DNA of 64,000 bases. Origin: Saccharicrinis aurantiacus (lineage in GTDB: Bacteria; Bacteroidota; Bacteroidia; Bacteroidales; Marinilabiliaceae). The DNA is taken from contig NZ_LYBV02000027.1 in NCBI RefSeq assembly GCF_001660705.2, forward strand, positions 124,001 to 188,000. The letters are read 5' to 3'. Below the pieces are notes generated by a model. The model did no database searches, was not told where the DNA came from, and saw only the letters and a program-made list of their open reading frames with translations. Positions 15,137-24,537 of the stretch are shown here, piece after piece. Made by a program: the position numbers and the translations under genes. Position 1 is the stretch's first letter; each line of letters begins with the position of its first letter.

Positions 15137-17683
15137 TTAAGGATTAGTTATTAATATATCTTTATTCTCTGCTTCGCTCTCGGTACCTGCTGCTTCAATG
15201 GCAGGTGGCAATTCATTAATATGCCAACTTAATTCGTTGTTGGCATCAAGTGCCACATATAAGGTGTCGTTTTTAGTAATTTTATTACTAATTAAAAACT
15301 TAGAAATAGGTCGGCGTAGGTAATTACGTATAATACCATTTACTTGCCTAGCTCCGTATTTTGGCGTAAAACCTTTATGCGCTAACATGCGTTTGGCTGC
15401 TTCACTTACTTCAATGTTAATGCCTTTACTCTCAAGCACGTTAACAATGCTTTTAAATTGTATATCGAATATTTTAAGTAAAATATCTTCGCTAATAGGG
15501 GAGAAGGGAACAATTTCTGATAAACGAGCCAAATACTCCGGACGGAAATACTCGCCCATAACATCCATTATTTGTGTGGTACTAGGGTTTTTACCAGCTT
15601 CTTTTTGCTCAATTAACCATTGGCTACCCACATTTGATGTAAACAGAATAATAGCATTTGAAAAATCGCCTTCTTTACCTAAGCGATCGTGCAGTTTACC
15701 CTCATCCATTATTTGTAAAAAGATATCGTAAACCGAGGCATGTGCCTTTTCTATCTCATCAAAAAGAACTACGGCATAAGGTTGTTGGCGTATTTTATTT
15801 ACCAACATACCACCTTCTTCGTAACCAACATACCCCGGAGGAGCTCCGTAAAGTAAGGCTGCAGAATGTTCCTCTTTAAACTCCGACATATCAAAACGAA
15901 TCATCGCTTTTTCGTCGTTAAATAATATTTCGGCCAAGGCCTTAGCTAATTCAGTTTTACCCGTACCTGTTGGGCCTAGTAAAAAGAATGAACCAATGGG
16001 CTGGCCTGGTTTATTCATACCACTGCGCGATTCTAAAATAGCATCAACCAATGATTTTAAAGCGTCATCTTGTCCCACAACTCTGCGGCGCAATAACTCT
16101 TCCATATTCAATAGGCGTTCTTTTTCGCCCGACTGAATTTTTCCGATAGGAATACCCGTTTTGTTAGAAATAATTGCAGCTACCTCGTGCGCAGCAACTT
16201 CTTCAATTTTATCCTTAACAAAGTTACCTATCACTTCAACCGACTCGGTTAAATAATTATACCAATCAGTAAAGGATTCTATTTCATTGGTATCTTTCTC
16301 TTGTGTAAGTACGCCCAATAATACTGGGCTTAATTTATTTTGCATAGATAGGTGCACCATTTTAAGTGCTTCGGCCCTTTGTTCTTCAGGCGTAGCATGG
16401 TCTCCTTCTATTTCAGCAATTTGTTTGGTTAAATCAAGTACGTCAGATTTGGCTGTTTCGTTTACCATTTTAACAGCCGACATGGTTCTATCGAGCAGGT
16501 CGATAGCAGAATCGGGGAGTCTACGATCTTTCACATAGCGCTTAGCCATATGTACACAGCTACTAATGGCCTCGTTGGTAACGGCAAGCTTATGATAGTT
16601 GGTGTAATGTTTTAATACCGAGTTTACCATTTTAATGGCATCGGTAGAATTAGGTTCGTCAATTTGTAAAACTTCAAACCTACGACTAAAGGCGTGGTCG
16701 GGTTCAATTAATTTACGGTATTCATCAACAGTGGTTACCCCAATAACGGTAAGGTTACCTTTAGATAGTTCGGGTTTTAATATTCCGGCTGCACCAGAGT
16801 TGCCTTGTTTTGGGTCGAGCAAGGTTTGAATTTCATCGATAAATAAAATAGCTCTATCTACCTGATTAATTTCTTTTATTAAACCCTTAAGTCTATCTTC
16901 TATTTCGCCTTTGTAGGTAGCGCCTGCAATAAGTGCTCCTGTATCGAGCTCGTATATTATTGAAGCCTCAAGGTAAGATGGCACATTGTTATGTGCAATA
17001 TTGTAAGCTAAACCATCTACTAAAGCGGTTTTACCAACTCCCGAATCACCGGTTATTAGTACATTTGGCTTACGATGACGGCCTAATATTTCCATCATCA
17101 TGCGCGTTTCTTTATCGCGACTTACGGTAGCATGTATTTTTAAATCTAAAGCAAGGGCCGTTTTATCGATGCAATATTTAGCAATAGAAACCATTGGTTT
17201 AGGACCGCCCGAGGATTCCTCGTTCATAACATTAGCAATGGCTTCGTTTGTTTGCGTGCCTTGCATAAACAAATCGAACACTTCGTTTTCGCGTATTGGA
17301 AACGATTTTAATTGATCTGCATCAAACCCTACTCCTGGCTTAGATATTGCTGTTAAAACACAAATAGGATTTATCTCTAACAAACCCCATTTTAACCTCA
17401 CATTATCCGACTCTTCAAAAATATCGGCTATTTCTGGTGTAGGCACAATTTCGGCACTGGATGCATTTTTAGGCACCTCGTCAATGCGCACTTCGGCCCA
17501 TTCTTCTAAATAGCTAATGTCTTTTTCAAGACTCTCAATAAAACCCTGTAAGCCAATTTCGGGATGCAGTATTGCTTTTAAGAGATGGGCAGGAGTATAA
17601 CAGCTATTGCCATACTCCCGGGCAATCCCTTGCGCAATGCGCACCGATGTTTTGACCGACTCATTTAAATTTAAAAAATCCAT
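15137..17683 (-). CDS. clpV: T6SS sheath-recycling ATPase ClpV (TssH)
   Basis: An 848-residue Clp/Hsp100 AAA+ ATPase. It has a Clp-N repeat domain (about 1-145), a first ATPase domain with Walker A GDSGVGKT (212-219) and Walker B LFIDEI, a helical middle region, and a second ATPase domain with GPTGTGKT and VLFDEIEKAH, ending in a ClpB-type D2 small domain. ClpV disassembles the contracted TssB/TssC sheath in the cytoplasm so that it can be reused. The position directly after tssB and tssC separates it from housekeeping ClpB or ClpC, and the middle domain is short compared with ClpB. Confidence 0.93.
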   Translation of the reverse strand: MDFLNLNESVKTSVRIAQGIAREYGNSCYTPAHLLKAILHPEIGLQGFIESLEKDISYLEEWAEVRIDEVPKNASSAEIVPTPEIADIFEESDNVRLKWGLLEINPICVLTAISKPGVGFDADQLKSFPIRENEVFDLFMQGTQTNEAIANVMNEESSGGPKPMVSIAKYCIDKTALALDLKIHATVSRDKETRMMMEILGRHRKPNVLITGDSGVGKTALVDGLAYNIAHNNVPSYLEASIIYELDTGALIAGATYKGEIEDRLKGLIKEINQVDRAILFIDEIQTLLDPKQGNSGAAGILKPELSKGNLTVIGVTTVDEYRKLIEPDHAFSRRFEVLQIDEPNSTDAIKMVNSVLKHYTNYHKLAVTNEAISSCVHMAKRYVKDRRLPDSAIDLLDRTMSAVKMVNETAKSDVLDLTKQIAEIEGDHATPEEQRAEALKMVHLSMQNKLSPVLLGVLTQEKDTNEIESFTDWYNYLTESVEVIGNFVKDKIEEVAAHEVAAIISNKTGIPIGKIQSGEKERLLNMEELLRRRVVGQDDALKSLVDAILESRSGMNKPGQPIGSFFLLGPTGTGKTELAKALAEILFNDEKAMIRFDMSEFKEEHSAALLYGAPPGYVGYEEGGMLVNKIRQQPYAVVLFDEIEKAHASVYDIFLQIMDEGKLHDRLGKEGDFSNAIILFTSNVGSQWLIEQKEAGKNPSTTQIMDVMGEYFRPEYLARLSEIVPFSPISEDILLKIFDIQFKSIVNVLESKGINIEVSEAAKRMLAHKGFTPKYGARQVNGIIRNYLRRPISKFLISNKITKNDTLYVALDANNELSWHINELPPAIEAAGTESEAENKDILITNP

Positions 17684-17719
17684 CTACTCGGTATTTATAA
17701 TCGTTACGATTAATGTTCG

Positions 17720-19102
17720 TTATCCTTGTTCTACATCTGAGCTCCACTCAGTACCATCATCACCTTTAATACCATCAAGTTTAATTACAAAACTTTTAGC
17801 TGGGAAATAAGGTGTTAAATGAAGGTCTAAAAAGATTCTATCTTTTTGTTTAGGATCGCGCTCAAAACGAAGAATTTTAAATTTCTCGATTAAACGATCA
17901 GGACCCTGAACACCATCTAAAAACTTAACAATTTGTGAACGTAAATCGCGTTCTGCTTTTGAGTTCCAGTTTTCGAATGAACGACGGTTTAAGAAATCGA
18001 AAAGCACTTTTGTAATATAATCGAATACTCTAACTACCGAGTATGTTTGTAAACCTAAGTTATCGCCATTAAATAAAGTTTTAGCAGAGAATGCCATTAC
18101 TTTACCATACTCGTTTACCATTGGGATAAGTCCCATTTTTTCGAGCTGCGAAATTTCACTTTTCTTTAATTGGAAAGCAACACCATCAACCTCGTTAATA
18201 CTACCATATTTTTTACCGGCAGTAACTTGCGACATTAAAGTACGGTATACTTTACCTGCTAAAGCTGCTGAAGGAGAAACATGAAGATCTTCCTCTTCGC
18301 CTAACTCGGCATATTTACCACGACCAACTAACCAGTTACACGACATAGTAGTGTTGGCTTTAAAAGTATCGCCACTAGCTAAATTTGATGAAAAGAACAT
18401 TTCAACAACATCATCTGGTTTTTCAAGATCGGCAAAATCAGTAAATAACATTACTTTGTTATCGTAAGCTATTTTCGACCATTTTTCAACAACCTTATTA
18501 GATCCAAGGTATCCAGGTAACGAAAGAATAGAGTAATTCATTCTAAGATCTAACTTATCGTAGTTTTGCTTTAACTCAGCAGCTACAAAATCAATAAATC
18601 TTGAATTATCTAAATCGGTTACTTGCTCTGGTGTAGCATTAACAATAGTAATATTTGTTAATTTATCCGATTCGGTGTTTTTATAAAAAAGCATTACACC
18701 ACGGTACGAACGCTCTAACTCTTTTACTGTATTTACCGCTATCAATTGACTCTCGGCCAATTTTTTAGAAACAGAGGCTGCTTTGGCCTTACTTTTATCT
18801 AACATTTCGGTAATGCTATCCGAAGATGTAAGTAAATCAACCCATAGGTCGATAGTGTTTTTTAAAGCTTTGCGTTCTCCTACTTTTTGTTCATCAGTAA
18901 GAAATATCTTTTTACGCGCTTTACGCTCCGGATTAAGGTTTTGAATTCCTTCTACTGAAGACTCTAAGAAGTTAAATCCTCCAAATTTAGCTAATTTACC
19001 AATTGAGTCTGCTAATACTTTAGCGCTTGATTCTTGATTTGAGACAGCTGACTGTTGCTCTGTTTGCATTACCTCTTCGGCTACTGCTGTATTTTCTGAC
19101 AT
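17720..19102 (-). CDS. tssC: T6SS contractile sheath large subunit TssC
   Basis: A 460-residue protein of the TssC (VipB) sheath family in its Bacteroidota form. Recognisable parts include the N-terminal helix region, LERSYRGVMLFY (near residue 125), the central RFIDFVAAELKQNYDKLD, the GRGKYAELGEEEDL block with PSAALAGKVYRTL and the C-terminal LRFERDPKQKDRIFLDLHLTPYFPAKSF. With TssB it forms the contractile sheath around the Hcp tube. It starts 31 bp after tssB and is followed by clpV, the usual order. Confidence 0.92.
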   Translation of the reverse strand: MSENTAVAEEVMQTEQQSAVSNQESSAKVLADSIGKLAKFGGFNFLESSVEGIQNLNPERKARKKIFLTDEQKVGERKALKNTIDLWVDLLTSSDSITEMLDKSKAKAASVSKKLAESQLIAVNTVKELERSYRGVMLFYKNTESDKLTNITIVNATPEQVTDLDNSRFIDFVAAELKQNYDKLDLRMNYSILSLPGYLGSNKVVEKWSKIAYDNKVMLFTDFADLEKPDDVVEMFFSSNLASGDTFKANTTMSCNWLVGRGKYAELGEEEDLHVSPSAALAGKVYRTLMSQVTAGKKYGSINEVDGVAFQLKKSEISQLEKMGLIPMVNEYGKVMAFSAKTLFNGDNLGLQTYSVVRVFDYITKVLFDFLNRRSFENWNSKAERDLRSQIVKFLDGVQGPDRLIEKFKILRFERDPKQKDRIFLDLHLTPYFPAKSFVIKLDGIKGDDGTEWSSDVEQG

Positions 19103-19133
19103 GATTTTTAAATTTAAGTACGGTTAAAAGAAA

Positions 19134-19580
19134 TTAGTCTTCTAGTTCGTTACGAAGTTGTAAAAGCGCCTGAACAAAAGCTTCTTTTGTTTCTGGATCT
19201 TCAAGAGCTCTTTGTAATACTTTATTTGATCGTAATTGCTTTGTAAGTAATTCGTAAAAATTATTTTCCTGACTAAGACCATTCATAAATGCACTTTTAT
19301 CAGTCATATTTTTTACGCTGAAATCGCCAACATTAGAAAATTTCATATTTTCTTTAACTGGTTGACCTGCTTCGTTTTCGAATTCGATGTCGATATTTGG
19401 CATAAAATGCGCAAAAACATCTTCTATTGTACTTAATTTTTCAACAGCTTCAGGGTTATCAGGATCTTCAGCAGTAAGTTTTTCAATAAGTAATGTTCTG
19501 TTTTCAGGGATTTGAGCTATTGCTTCTCCACCTTCAATTTTTACTTCATTCCCACCAATTTCATAATCTAGGATTGCCAT
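19134..19580 (-). CDS. tssB: T6SS contractile sheath small subunit TssB
   Basis: A 148-residue protein with the TssB (VipA) pattern: NIDIEFENEAGQPVKENMKF in the middle, then FSNVGDFSVKNM, and a C-terminal helix ELLTKQLRSNKVLQRALED. It pairs with TssC to form the sheath. The Bacteroidota form differs from the proteobacterial one at the N-terminus (MAILDYEIGG). The gene lies between tssD and tssC in the main minus-strand operon. Confidence 0.9.
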   Translation of the reverse strand: MAILDYEIGGNEVKIEGGEAIAQIPENRTLLIEKLTAEDPDNPEAVEKLSTIEDVFAHFMPNIDIEFENEAGQPVKENMKFSNVGDFSVKNMTDKSAFMNGLSQENNFYELLTKQLRSNKVLQRALEDPETKEAFVQALLQLRNELED

Positions 19581-19658
19581 AATAATATGTTTTTATAATT
19601 ATTTTAAATGAAATCGGGATACCAACCCGTTATTTACAATTGGTATCCCTTTTTTAAA

Positions 19659-20048
19659 CTAGTTTGGCCAGTTTTGCTCATATTGAGCACCACCGATTTT
19701 AAGAACTTGTGCAGAAACTACAAAAGTTGTTGACATCGGACGAGCACCAACTACATCGATTGACTCCTCAAAAGAAACTATATAACCATTCTCCCAAGTA
19801 AGCTCTTTCATTTTAGCTTCTTCATCACCTTTTTTAAAGATAACGCTACCAGCACTTGGTTTGAATTGGTTAACCATTTGCTCAAGGATTGAAGTGTCTT
19901 CTGTAGACTCTACACGAACACGAACTTTACCACCATAGATATTTGAAGCAGGTCTTCCTTTTGCATCAACATCTCTTTCTAATTTGTAATCACAATCTAG
20001 CACGTCAAACTCTTTACCTGCTAAATTTAGGGTTGCTCTAAAAGCCAT
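19659..20048 (-). CDS. tssD: T6SS tube protein TssD (Hcp), main copy
   Basis: A 129-residue Hcp with the core pattern LNLAGKEFDVLDCDYKLERDVDAKGRP, NIYGGKVRVRVES, a helix FKPSAGSVIFKKGD and the end LKIGGAQYEQNWPN. It is directly upstream of tssB and tssC, the usual position of the structural tube gene, so it is the best candidate for the bulk tube protein. A 77-bp gap on each side may allow separate expression or an internal processing site. Compared with the accessory copies it lacks the cysteine near residue 30 seen in 14700-15125 and 27946-28365. Confidence 0.9.
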   Translation of the reverse strand: MAFRATLNLAGKEFDVLDCDYKLERDVDAKGRPASNIYGGKVRVRVESTEDTSILEQMVNQFKPSAGSVIFKKGDEEAKMKELTWENGYIVSFEESIDVVGARPMSTTFVVSAQVLKIGGAQYEQNWPN

Positions 20049-20125
20049 AATCTAAAATTTTAGTTAAAAAAAAATATTGTGTGTTTGGTTACAGTACACA
20101 CTTTAACTGCTTTATTTTTATCTAT

Positions 20126-22519
20126 TTATTGAAACCACTCAGAATCTACCCAGTAGTATGTTTCACCACTTGATGTGATACTGATTGATTCATTTATCTC
20201 AATATCTAAGGTTGCCTTCTGTTCTTTATAGAACTCGAGTAATGCCTCAAAGTCTTTATCACTAAGTAATCGCTTTCGCGAAAAGAATTTTCTTCTTGTT
20301 ATTGATTTTACAGATACCGATTGTAACTGATTAGAATAACTAGGAGCGTGAAAAATTAATTCGTGTAATTCAGCAAGAGATAATCTATTTGGTTTTTTAC
20401 TAGCTTTTGTTTTGCAAAAAGGACAATTGTATAAGCCCTCTAATAAGTTCATTTTAAAAGCTTTTCTTACTTTCCGGGTAGACCTGTATTTAGTTTTAAT
20501 CACTTCTGCAGTATCATTCAAGGCGGTAACAAAGTCATCCTTATACTCGCCAGGACAATCGCAATAAGCTTTGCCTTTGCTTTTAGTTCTATTAGCTTTG
20601 CCTAAAAATTTAGTATCTACATTAAGGTCTGCGATGCCGTCATATATACTTCTGAGGTTATCTACCTCTATCTCCGATAACAGTAATTTGTACTTATAAA
20701 CCGAATCTGCACAAAGTGTATCGCTGTAAGATTTATACCAATACGGATATGTATTTTGAAAACTCTCTTTAAAATTTCTTTCTATTTTATATTTCTCACT
20801 AAGTGAAAAATTATTTATAAATCGTTTTTCATATTTATCTTTTGAATTACCTACAGTAATAAAAGCCTTATCTATACTTTCAATTAATCCAATATTATCA
20901 GCTTTTACTTCGGTTAAAATACTATCCATAAAGGATGTAATCTGATCAAGAAGAATAGTCTGTCCTTTCTCGGGAAAGCATATACCCCCTTGAGTCATAC
21001 TTCTTTTAGGAAAATCGAGATGATAGGTGTTTTTACTTGATGAAACAAAATCATTCGTTTTTGTAATTTGATCAGAATAAACTATTAATTCTCTTTTATT
21101 CTTTGAAAGTAATTCAGACGAATGATTGATTAAATCAGTAAACTGTGTTACAAAATTATTGTACTCGTTTTCTTTACCAGAGTATATTTGGTAGGCAATA
21201 AATCTACAATTATACTTACTCGCTTTGGCCGCAATAGCAGAATCATTCCATGTATTTGGTCTTCCTGTTTCTCCGAATGTTACTATTAAATTGGTTGCAG
21301 GCTTTTCCTGGGCAATTAAATTCAAGCAGGTTTCCAAGCCTTCCCAAGATCTCTCTGATGGAACTGGGTTTAAATTATTCTTCTTTGTTAGATTAACAAA
21401 ATTTGCAATTACCTCGTTAAAATTCGACGAAAAGGGAACCTCAGTCGTGCAAAGTTTATCAGACTCATAATTGGTAACTACCGAAGCAAATTGATATGAA
21501 AAGGTTTTGTCAGCAAACAAGGGATTCATATTCTGAAATGAATTTATGAGCGCTGGTAACTGCTCAATAGTTCGTTTATTGGGTTCAATTAGAAATACAA
21601 CGTTAATGCGTTTCAACTCAGTTTCTATAATTGCTTTCTCATTGTAGCTGATGATGTTTCCGTTTACATTGAAGATGCAATTATCACTTCTATCAATAAT
21701 TGGAAATAAAGATCCAGTTTTAAAAACAGCACTATCCTTTCTGCTTATAATAGGCTTGTATATAATGCTACTTGTATGGATATCTGTTTTGCTAGCTTTA
21801 GCATTGTCATCTAAAAAAAGTTGTTGTCCAACACCTTGAATTAAATCAGAGCTAACCCATCCTAATACGTTTTCCTGAATATTATCAGGTAGAATATAAG
21901 GCGTTCTTGAAATAAGAACCTTACTTTTATCTGTTGCCCGTTTTAGTATGTAAATAATATCATTAGGCTTAGTAAAGTTTGATACATTATATAAACCGGG
22001 GCTCATATATGATTTTACTGAATCATTTTTAAAAAATAGCTCAGCATTTTTTACCACATGAGGATTTGAAATACTTAATATAGATTTGTTCTTTAAGCCA
22101 GTTCTTAAATCGGTAATACTTTGATTATCGAGTAATAACTTTGATTTGTGAATCCACCCATAATACTCAACCTGCTTTCTATTAGTTAATCTGCCATTAT
22201 CTATTACTCCGGGGTCATACTTTATTACACTTAGGTATTCACGCTTTTTTCCTATCACAAGTAATGGTTCCAGATATTCTAAATCCTTAAGTTTTAACTT
22301 GCCACCTGCGCTAACCGTGGTGTAGTTTTTATCTCTATCGGAATATACAACCCATTCCTTTTTATTAAGAATAGATTTTGGAGCTTTAAGCCCATCCACA
22401 CAATAGTTATATGTATATGATACTGGTACCTTTTTAATACGTGTGAACATATTAATTGGCCCACAAGCAGTAATTAGGCATCCTAATATACATACTATAT
22501 AAATCTTCATATTCTTCAT
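20126..22519 (-). CDS. tssR: T6SSiii membrane-complex protein TssR
   Basis: A 797-residue lipoprotein: the signal peptide ends in LITACG with Cys19 as the lipid site. The length, lipobox and position after the PKD-domain gene match TssR, the large outer-membrane-associated component of the Bacteroidota-specific TssNQOPR envelope complex that replaces TssJLM. Residues about 300-460 look like a von Willebrand A-type fold (NVVFLIEPNKRTIEQLPALI, NLIVTFGETG). Near residues 650-690 are two cysteine pairs (YCDCPG, CPFCK) which may form a small metal-binding or disulphide unit. The assignment is by position and architecture. Confidence 0.8.
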   Translation of the reverse strand: MKNMKIYIVCILGCLITACGPINMFTRIKKVPVSYTYNYCVDGLKAPKSILNKKEWVVYSDRDKNYTTVSAGGKLKLKDLEYLEPLLVIGKKREYLSVIKYDPGVIDNGRLTNRKQVEYYGWIHKSKLLLDNQSITDLRTGLKNKSILSISNPHVVKNAELFFKNDSVKSYMSPGLYNVSNFTKPNDIIYILKRATDKSKVLISRTPYILPDNIQENVLGWVSSDLIQGVGQQLFLDDNAKASKTDIHTSSIIYKPIISRKDSAVFKTGSLFPIIDRSDNCIFNVNGNIISYNEKAIIETELKRINVVFLIEPNKRTIEQLPALINSFQNMNPLFADKTFSYQFASVVTNYESDKLCTTEVPFSSNFNEVIANFVNLTKKNNLNPVPSERSWEGLETCLNLIAQEKPATNLIVTFGETGRPNTWNDSAIAAKASKYNCRFIAYQIYSGKENEYNNFVTQFTDLINHSSELLSKNKRELIVYSDQITKTNDFVSSSKNTYHLDFPKRSMTQGGICFPEKGQTILLDQITSFMDSILTEVKADNIGLIESIDKAFITVGNSKDKYEKRFINNFSLSEKYKIERNFKESFQNTYPYWYKSYSDTLCADSVYKYKLLLSEIEVDNLRSIYDGIADLNVDTKFLGKANRTKSKGKAYCDCPGEYKDDFVTALNDTAEVIKTKYRSTRKVRKAFKMNLLEGLYNCPFCKTKASKKPNRLSLAELHELIFHAPSYSNQLQSVSVKSITRRKFFSRKRLLSDKDFEALLEFYKEQKATLDIEINESISITSSGETYYWVDSEWFQ

Positions 22520-22522
22520 ATA

Positions 22523-22546
22523 AGGGTTAGGGTTAGGGTTAGGGTT
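22523..22546. repeat. Four perfect copies of AGGGTT (telomere-like hexamer)
   Basis: An exact 24-bp tandem array, (AGGGTT)4 on the plus strand, in the 33-bp gap between the PKD-domain gene and tssR. On the transcribed minus strand it reads AACCCT four times and ends 4 bp upstream of the tssR start. It is the only array of this kind in the window. Confidence 0.9.
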
Positions 22547-22552
22547 AAAAAA

Positions 22553-23452
22553 TTACCTCTTAGCTAAATCGTATTGAATAATTGTTAATTGACTAATACA
22601 CGAAGTATTCACTTCATCTAAATCAACAATTACATTTTCTATAATTGTTTTATTCGACTTTCCTATAATTTTTAAGCCTTGACAATAGGAATAAAAGTCG
22701 TTGAATTTATTATTATTCGTAACCACAATGGTATTGGCATTGCCACATAAATATCGTTTTAAAACTTTATTATAGTGTGTGTTAAATGACCTGCCATTAA
22801 CTATAGCTTGCAAGTTTGTTTTTATATCCTCACCAATTACCGAAAGGGCATCAGTAGAGTCATTCTCTTGATATTGTGCTACAATTTCAATTTGATGTCT
22901 GATTGGGTATTTAGTAGTCTCTGTGCTAAGTAATACACTATATAGGCCTGGTTGCTTAAAGGCATATAGCGTCTTTTTTTCACGAGCATCAACTCTGCCA
23001 GATTCACCAAATTCCCATCGCCATTTTTCTGCATTACCATCACCCTTAAAAACAATTAATTCATTTTGTAAAGCAACAATAGGTGCGATGATGTTTATTA
23101 AAGGGCTTTCGTTTTTGCCATCTTCCTTACTTTTTACTTCGATTTTGAAATATTTTTCAGCCTTCTGATTGACTGTAAGTCTAATTTGATATTTACCTTC
23201 TTCGGTGAAACTATATTTACCCTTTTGCATGTGATAGGTATCTCCATTACCGAATTCCCATAACCACTCCTCAGCACCTCTCGTGCTATCAGAAAAAGAT
23301 ATTGTTTCATAAGGAGCTACAACAACATTAGAAACTTTTGCTAAAATTAATTGATCTTTTGAGCAAGATCTCACTAAATAAGAAAAGACAAAAATCGAAA
23401 TTATTGTAATCACCAATACGATTACCATTCTAATATTCAGAAACCTATGCAT
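22553..23452 (-). CDS. tssP: T6SSiii envelope protein with two PKD domains (probable TssP)
   Basis: A 299-residue protein starting at Met 23452 (the longer frame from 23500 would overlap the preceding gene by 47 bp). It has one N-terminal membrane helix (about 9-28) and then an extracytoplasmic part with two PKD-type Ig-like repeats, marked by WLWEFGNGDT and WRWEFGESG near residues 67 and 143. A C-terminal domain of unknown type follows. A single-pass anchor with periplasmic PKD domains in this location fits TssP of the TssNQOPR membrane complex. The exact letter assigned among TssO, P and Q is uncertain. Confidence 0.65.
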   Translation of the reverse strand: MHRFLNIRMVIVLVITIISIFVFSYLVRSCSKDQLILAKVSNVVVAPYETISFSDSTRGAEEWLWEFGNGDTYHMQKGKYSFTEEGKYQIRLTVNQKAEKYFKIEVKSKEDGKNESPLINIIAPIVALQNELIVFKGDGNAEKWRWEFGESGRVDAREKKTLYAFKQPGLYSVLLSTETTKYPIRHQIEIVAQYQENDSTDALSVIGEDIKTNLQAIVNGRSFNTHYNKVLKRYLCGNANTIVVTNNNKFNDFYSYCQGLKIIGKSNKTIIENVIVDLDEVNTSCISQLTIIQYDLAKR

Positions 23453-23453
23453 T

Positions 23454-23975
23454 TTACCTATTTTTAAATTTAGACCTAATACTTTCTGTCTTTTTGTCAA
23501 TACCTATTTCACATTCTTCCAAATTTGATTTAAATGTGCTTATATTCTGTTTCTTACTCCACAGTTCTTTTTTATCAATTAACCAATTGTCATATAGGTT
23601 TGCTATTTGAGCGAATAGTTTGAGTCTTTTATCCCAACTATTTTGAGTGTATACATTCCTTAAGTCATTGATTAGAAATTTAATATCACTTTCCTCGTAA
23701 CTTGCCTGAAGGCTTGGGTCAAACCTTTCAATTCGGGCATATATTGAGTCACAAGAAAGACCATTTCTTAGCTGGGTATCTTGATAACTCTTAATTCTTT
23801 TCATCTTTTTAATAGTGATCACTTTTTTATTAAAAACATCTAGATCTTTATTCTGATTCACTAAAAAATATGTGCACGAACCCATAACTATTACAAATAG
23901 TACAAACACATAGATAAGTGCGATTATACGTTCATAACGATTTATATATTTTGAAACAGTAACTTTTGATTTCAT
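23454..23975 (-). CDS. tssQ: T6SSiii membrane protein (probable TssQ)
   Basis: A 173-residue single-pass inner-membrane protein with a basic cytoplasmic start, one helix (about 17-38, ALIYVFVLFVIVMGSC) and a charged helical periplasmic domain. It lies between the TssO-like gene and the PKD protein. Its topology and context fit one of the two small components, TssO or TssQ, of the Bacteroidota membrane complex. I assign TssQ because the neighbour at 24031-24531 looks more like TssO, but the two could be exchanged. Confidence 0.55.
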   Translation of the reverse strand: MKSKVTVSKYINRYERIIALIYVFVLFVIVMGSCTYFLVNQNKDLDVFNKKVITIKKMKRIKSYQDTQLRNGLSCDSIYARIERFDPSLQASYEESDIKFLINDLRNVYTQNSWDKRLKLFAQIANLYDNWLIDKKELWSKKQNISTFKSNLEECEIGIDKKTESIRSKFKNR

Positions 23976-24030
23976 CTGGATTAGCTTGTTCGAATATTTA
24001 TATTAGAGATTACTATAGTTAATAGGATGC

Positions 24031-24531
24031 TTACTCGTTTAGTATACCTCCAATGGATAGTTTTCTGGCCAATTGTTTATTGTCTTCAATACAACGTATT
24101 AAATCACTTTTCACTAAATCTTCTTCAATAATTAGCTGCCTAATAGAATCATCAACATTTAAAAAAACATTAATCTGATTTCCAATTTTCCTAAATAAAT
24201 AGGAATCTTCTTTAGGTAGTTTATCTAGTGAATTTAAATAGTTCATTTTCTTATTACTAATCATATTAAGTAGTAATACATCATTTATTTTCTCGCTAGT
24301 ATTTAGCATCTGCATATAGTTATACAATGTATCCATGCGGCCTACTAATTCAATTTGATAAGCGTTAATCTTATCATACTCCCTAGTTTTACTACCGATT
24401 AACTCTAACTCTGCAGTAGCAGTGTTTATAAAACAAAAGATAGATAATACACCAAGAAATGCAGTGCTAATTACACTTATGGCAAAGAATAAGTAGGCTT
24501 TTCGTATTTGAGAAATGTTTTGAGCTTTCAT
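24031..24531 (-). CDS. tssO: T6SSiii membrane protein (probable TssO)
   Basis: A 166-residue protein with a short N-terminal segment (MKAQNISQIRKAYLFF), a membrane helix at about 14-35 and a long helical periplasmic part. The start pattern, Asn, then Arg-Lys and aromatics leading into the helix, is as I remember TssO sequences. It is separated from tssG by 6 bp, so the five genes tssN, K, G, O and Q probably form one message. Function: part of the envelope complex anchoring the baseplate; it is known only in Bacteroidota systems. Confidence 0.6.
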   Translation of the reverse strand: MKAQNISQIRKAYLFFAISVISTAFLGVLSIFCFINTATAELELIGSKTREYDKINAYQIELVGRMDTLYNYMQMLNTSEKINDVLLLNMISNKKMNYLNSLDKLPKEDSYLFRKIGNQINVFLNVDDSIRQLIIEEDLVKSDLIRCIEDNKQLARKLSIGGILNE

Positions 24532-24537
24532 AATAAT

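Noticed and set aside
22523-22546. Real telomere or linear replicon end
   Set aside because: The array is only 24 bp, internal to an operon, and the DNA continues normally on both sides.
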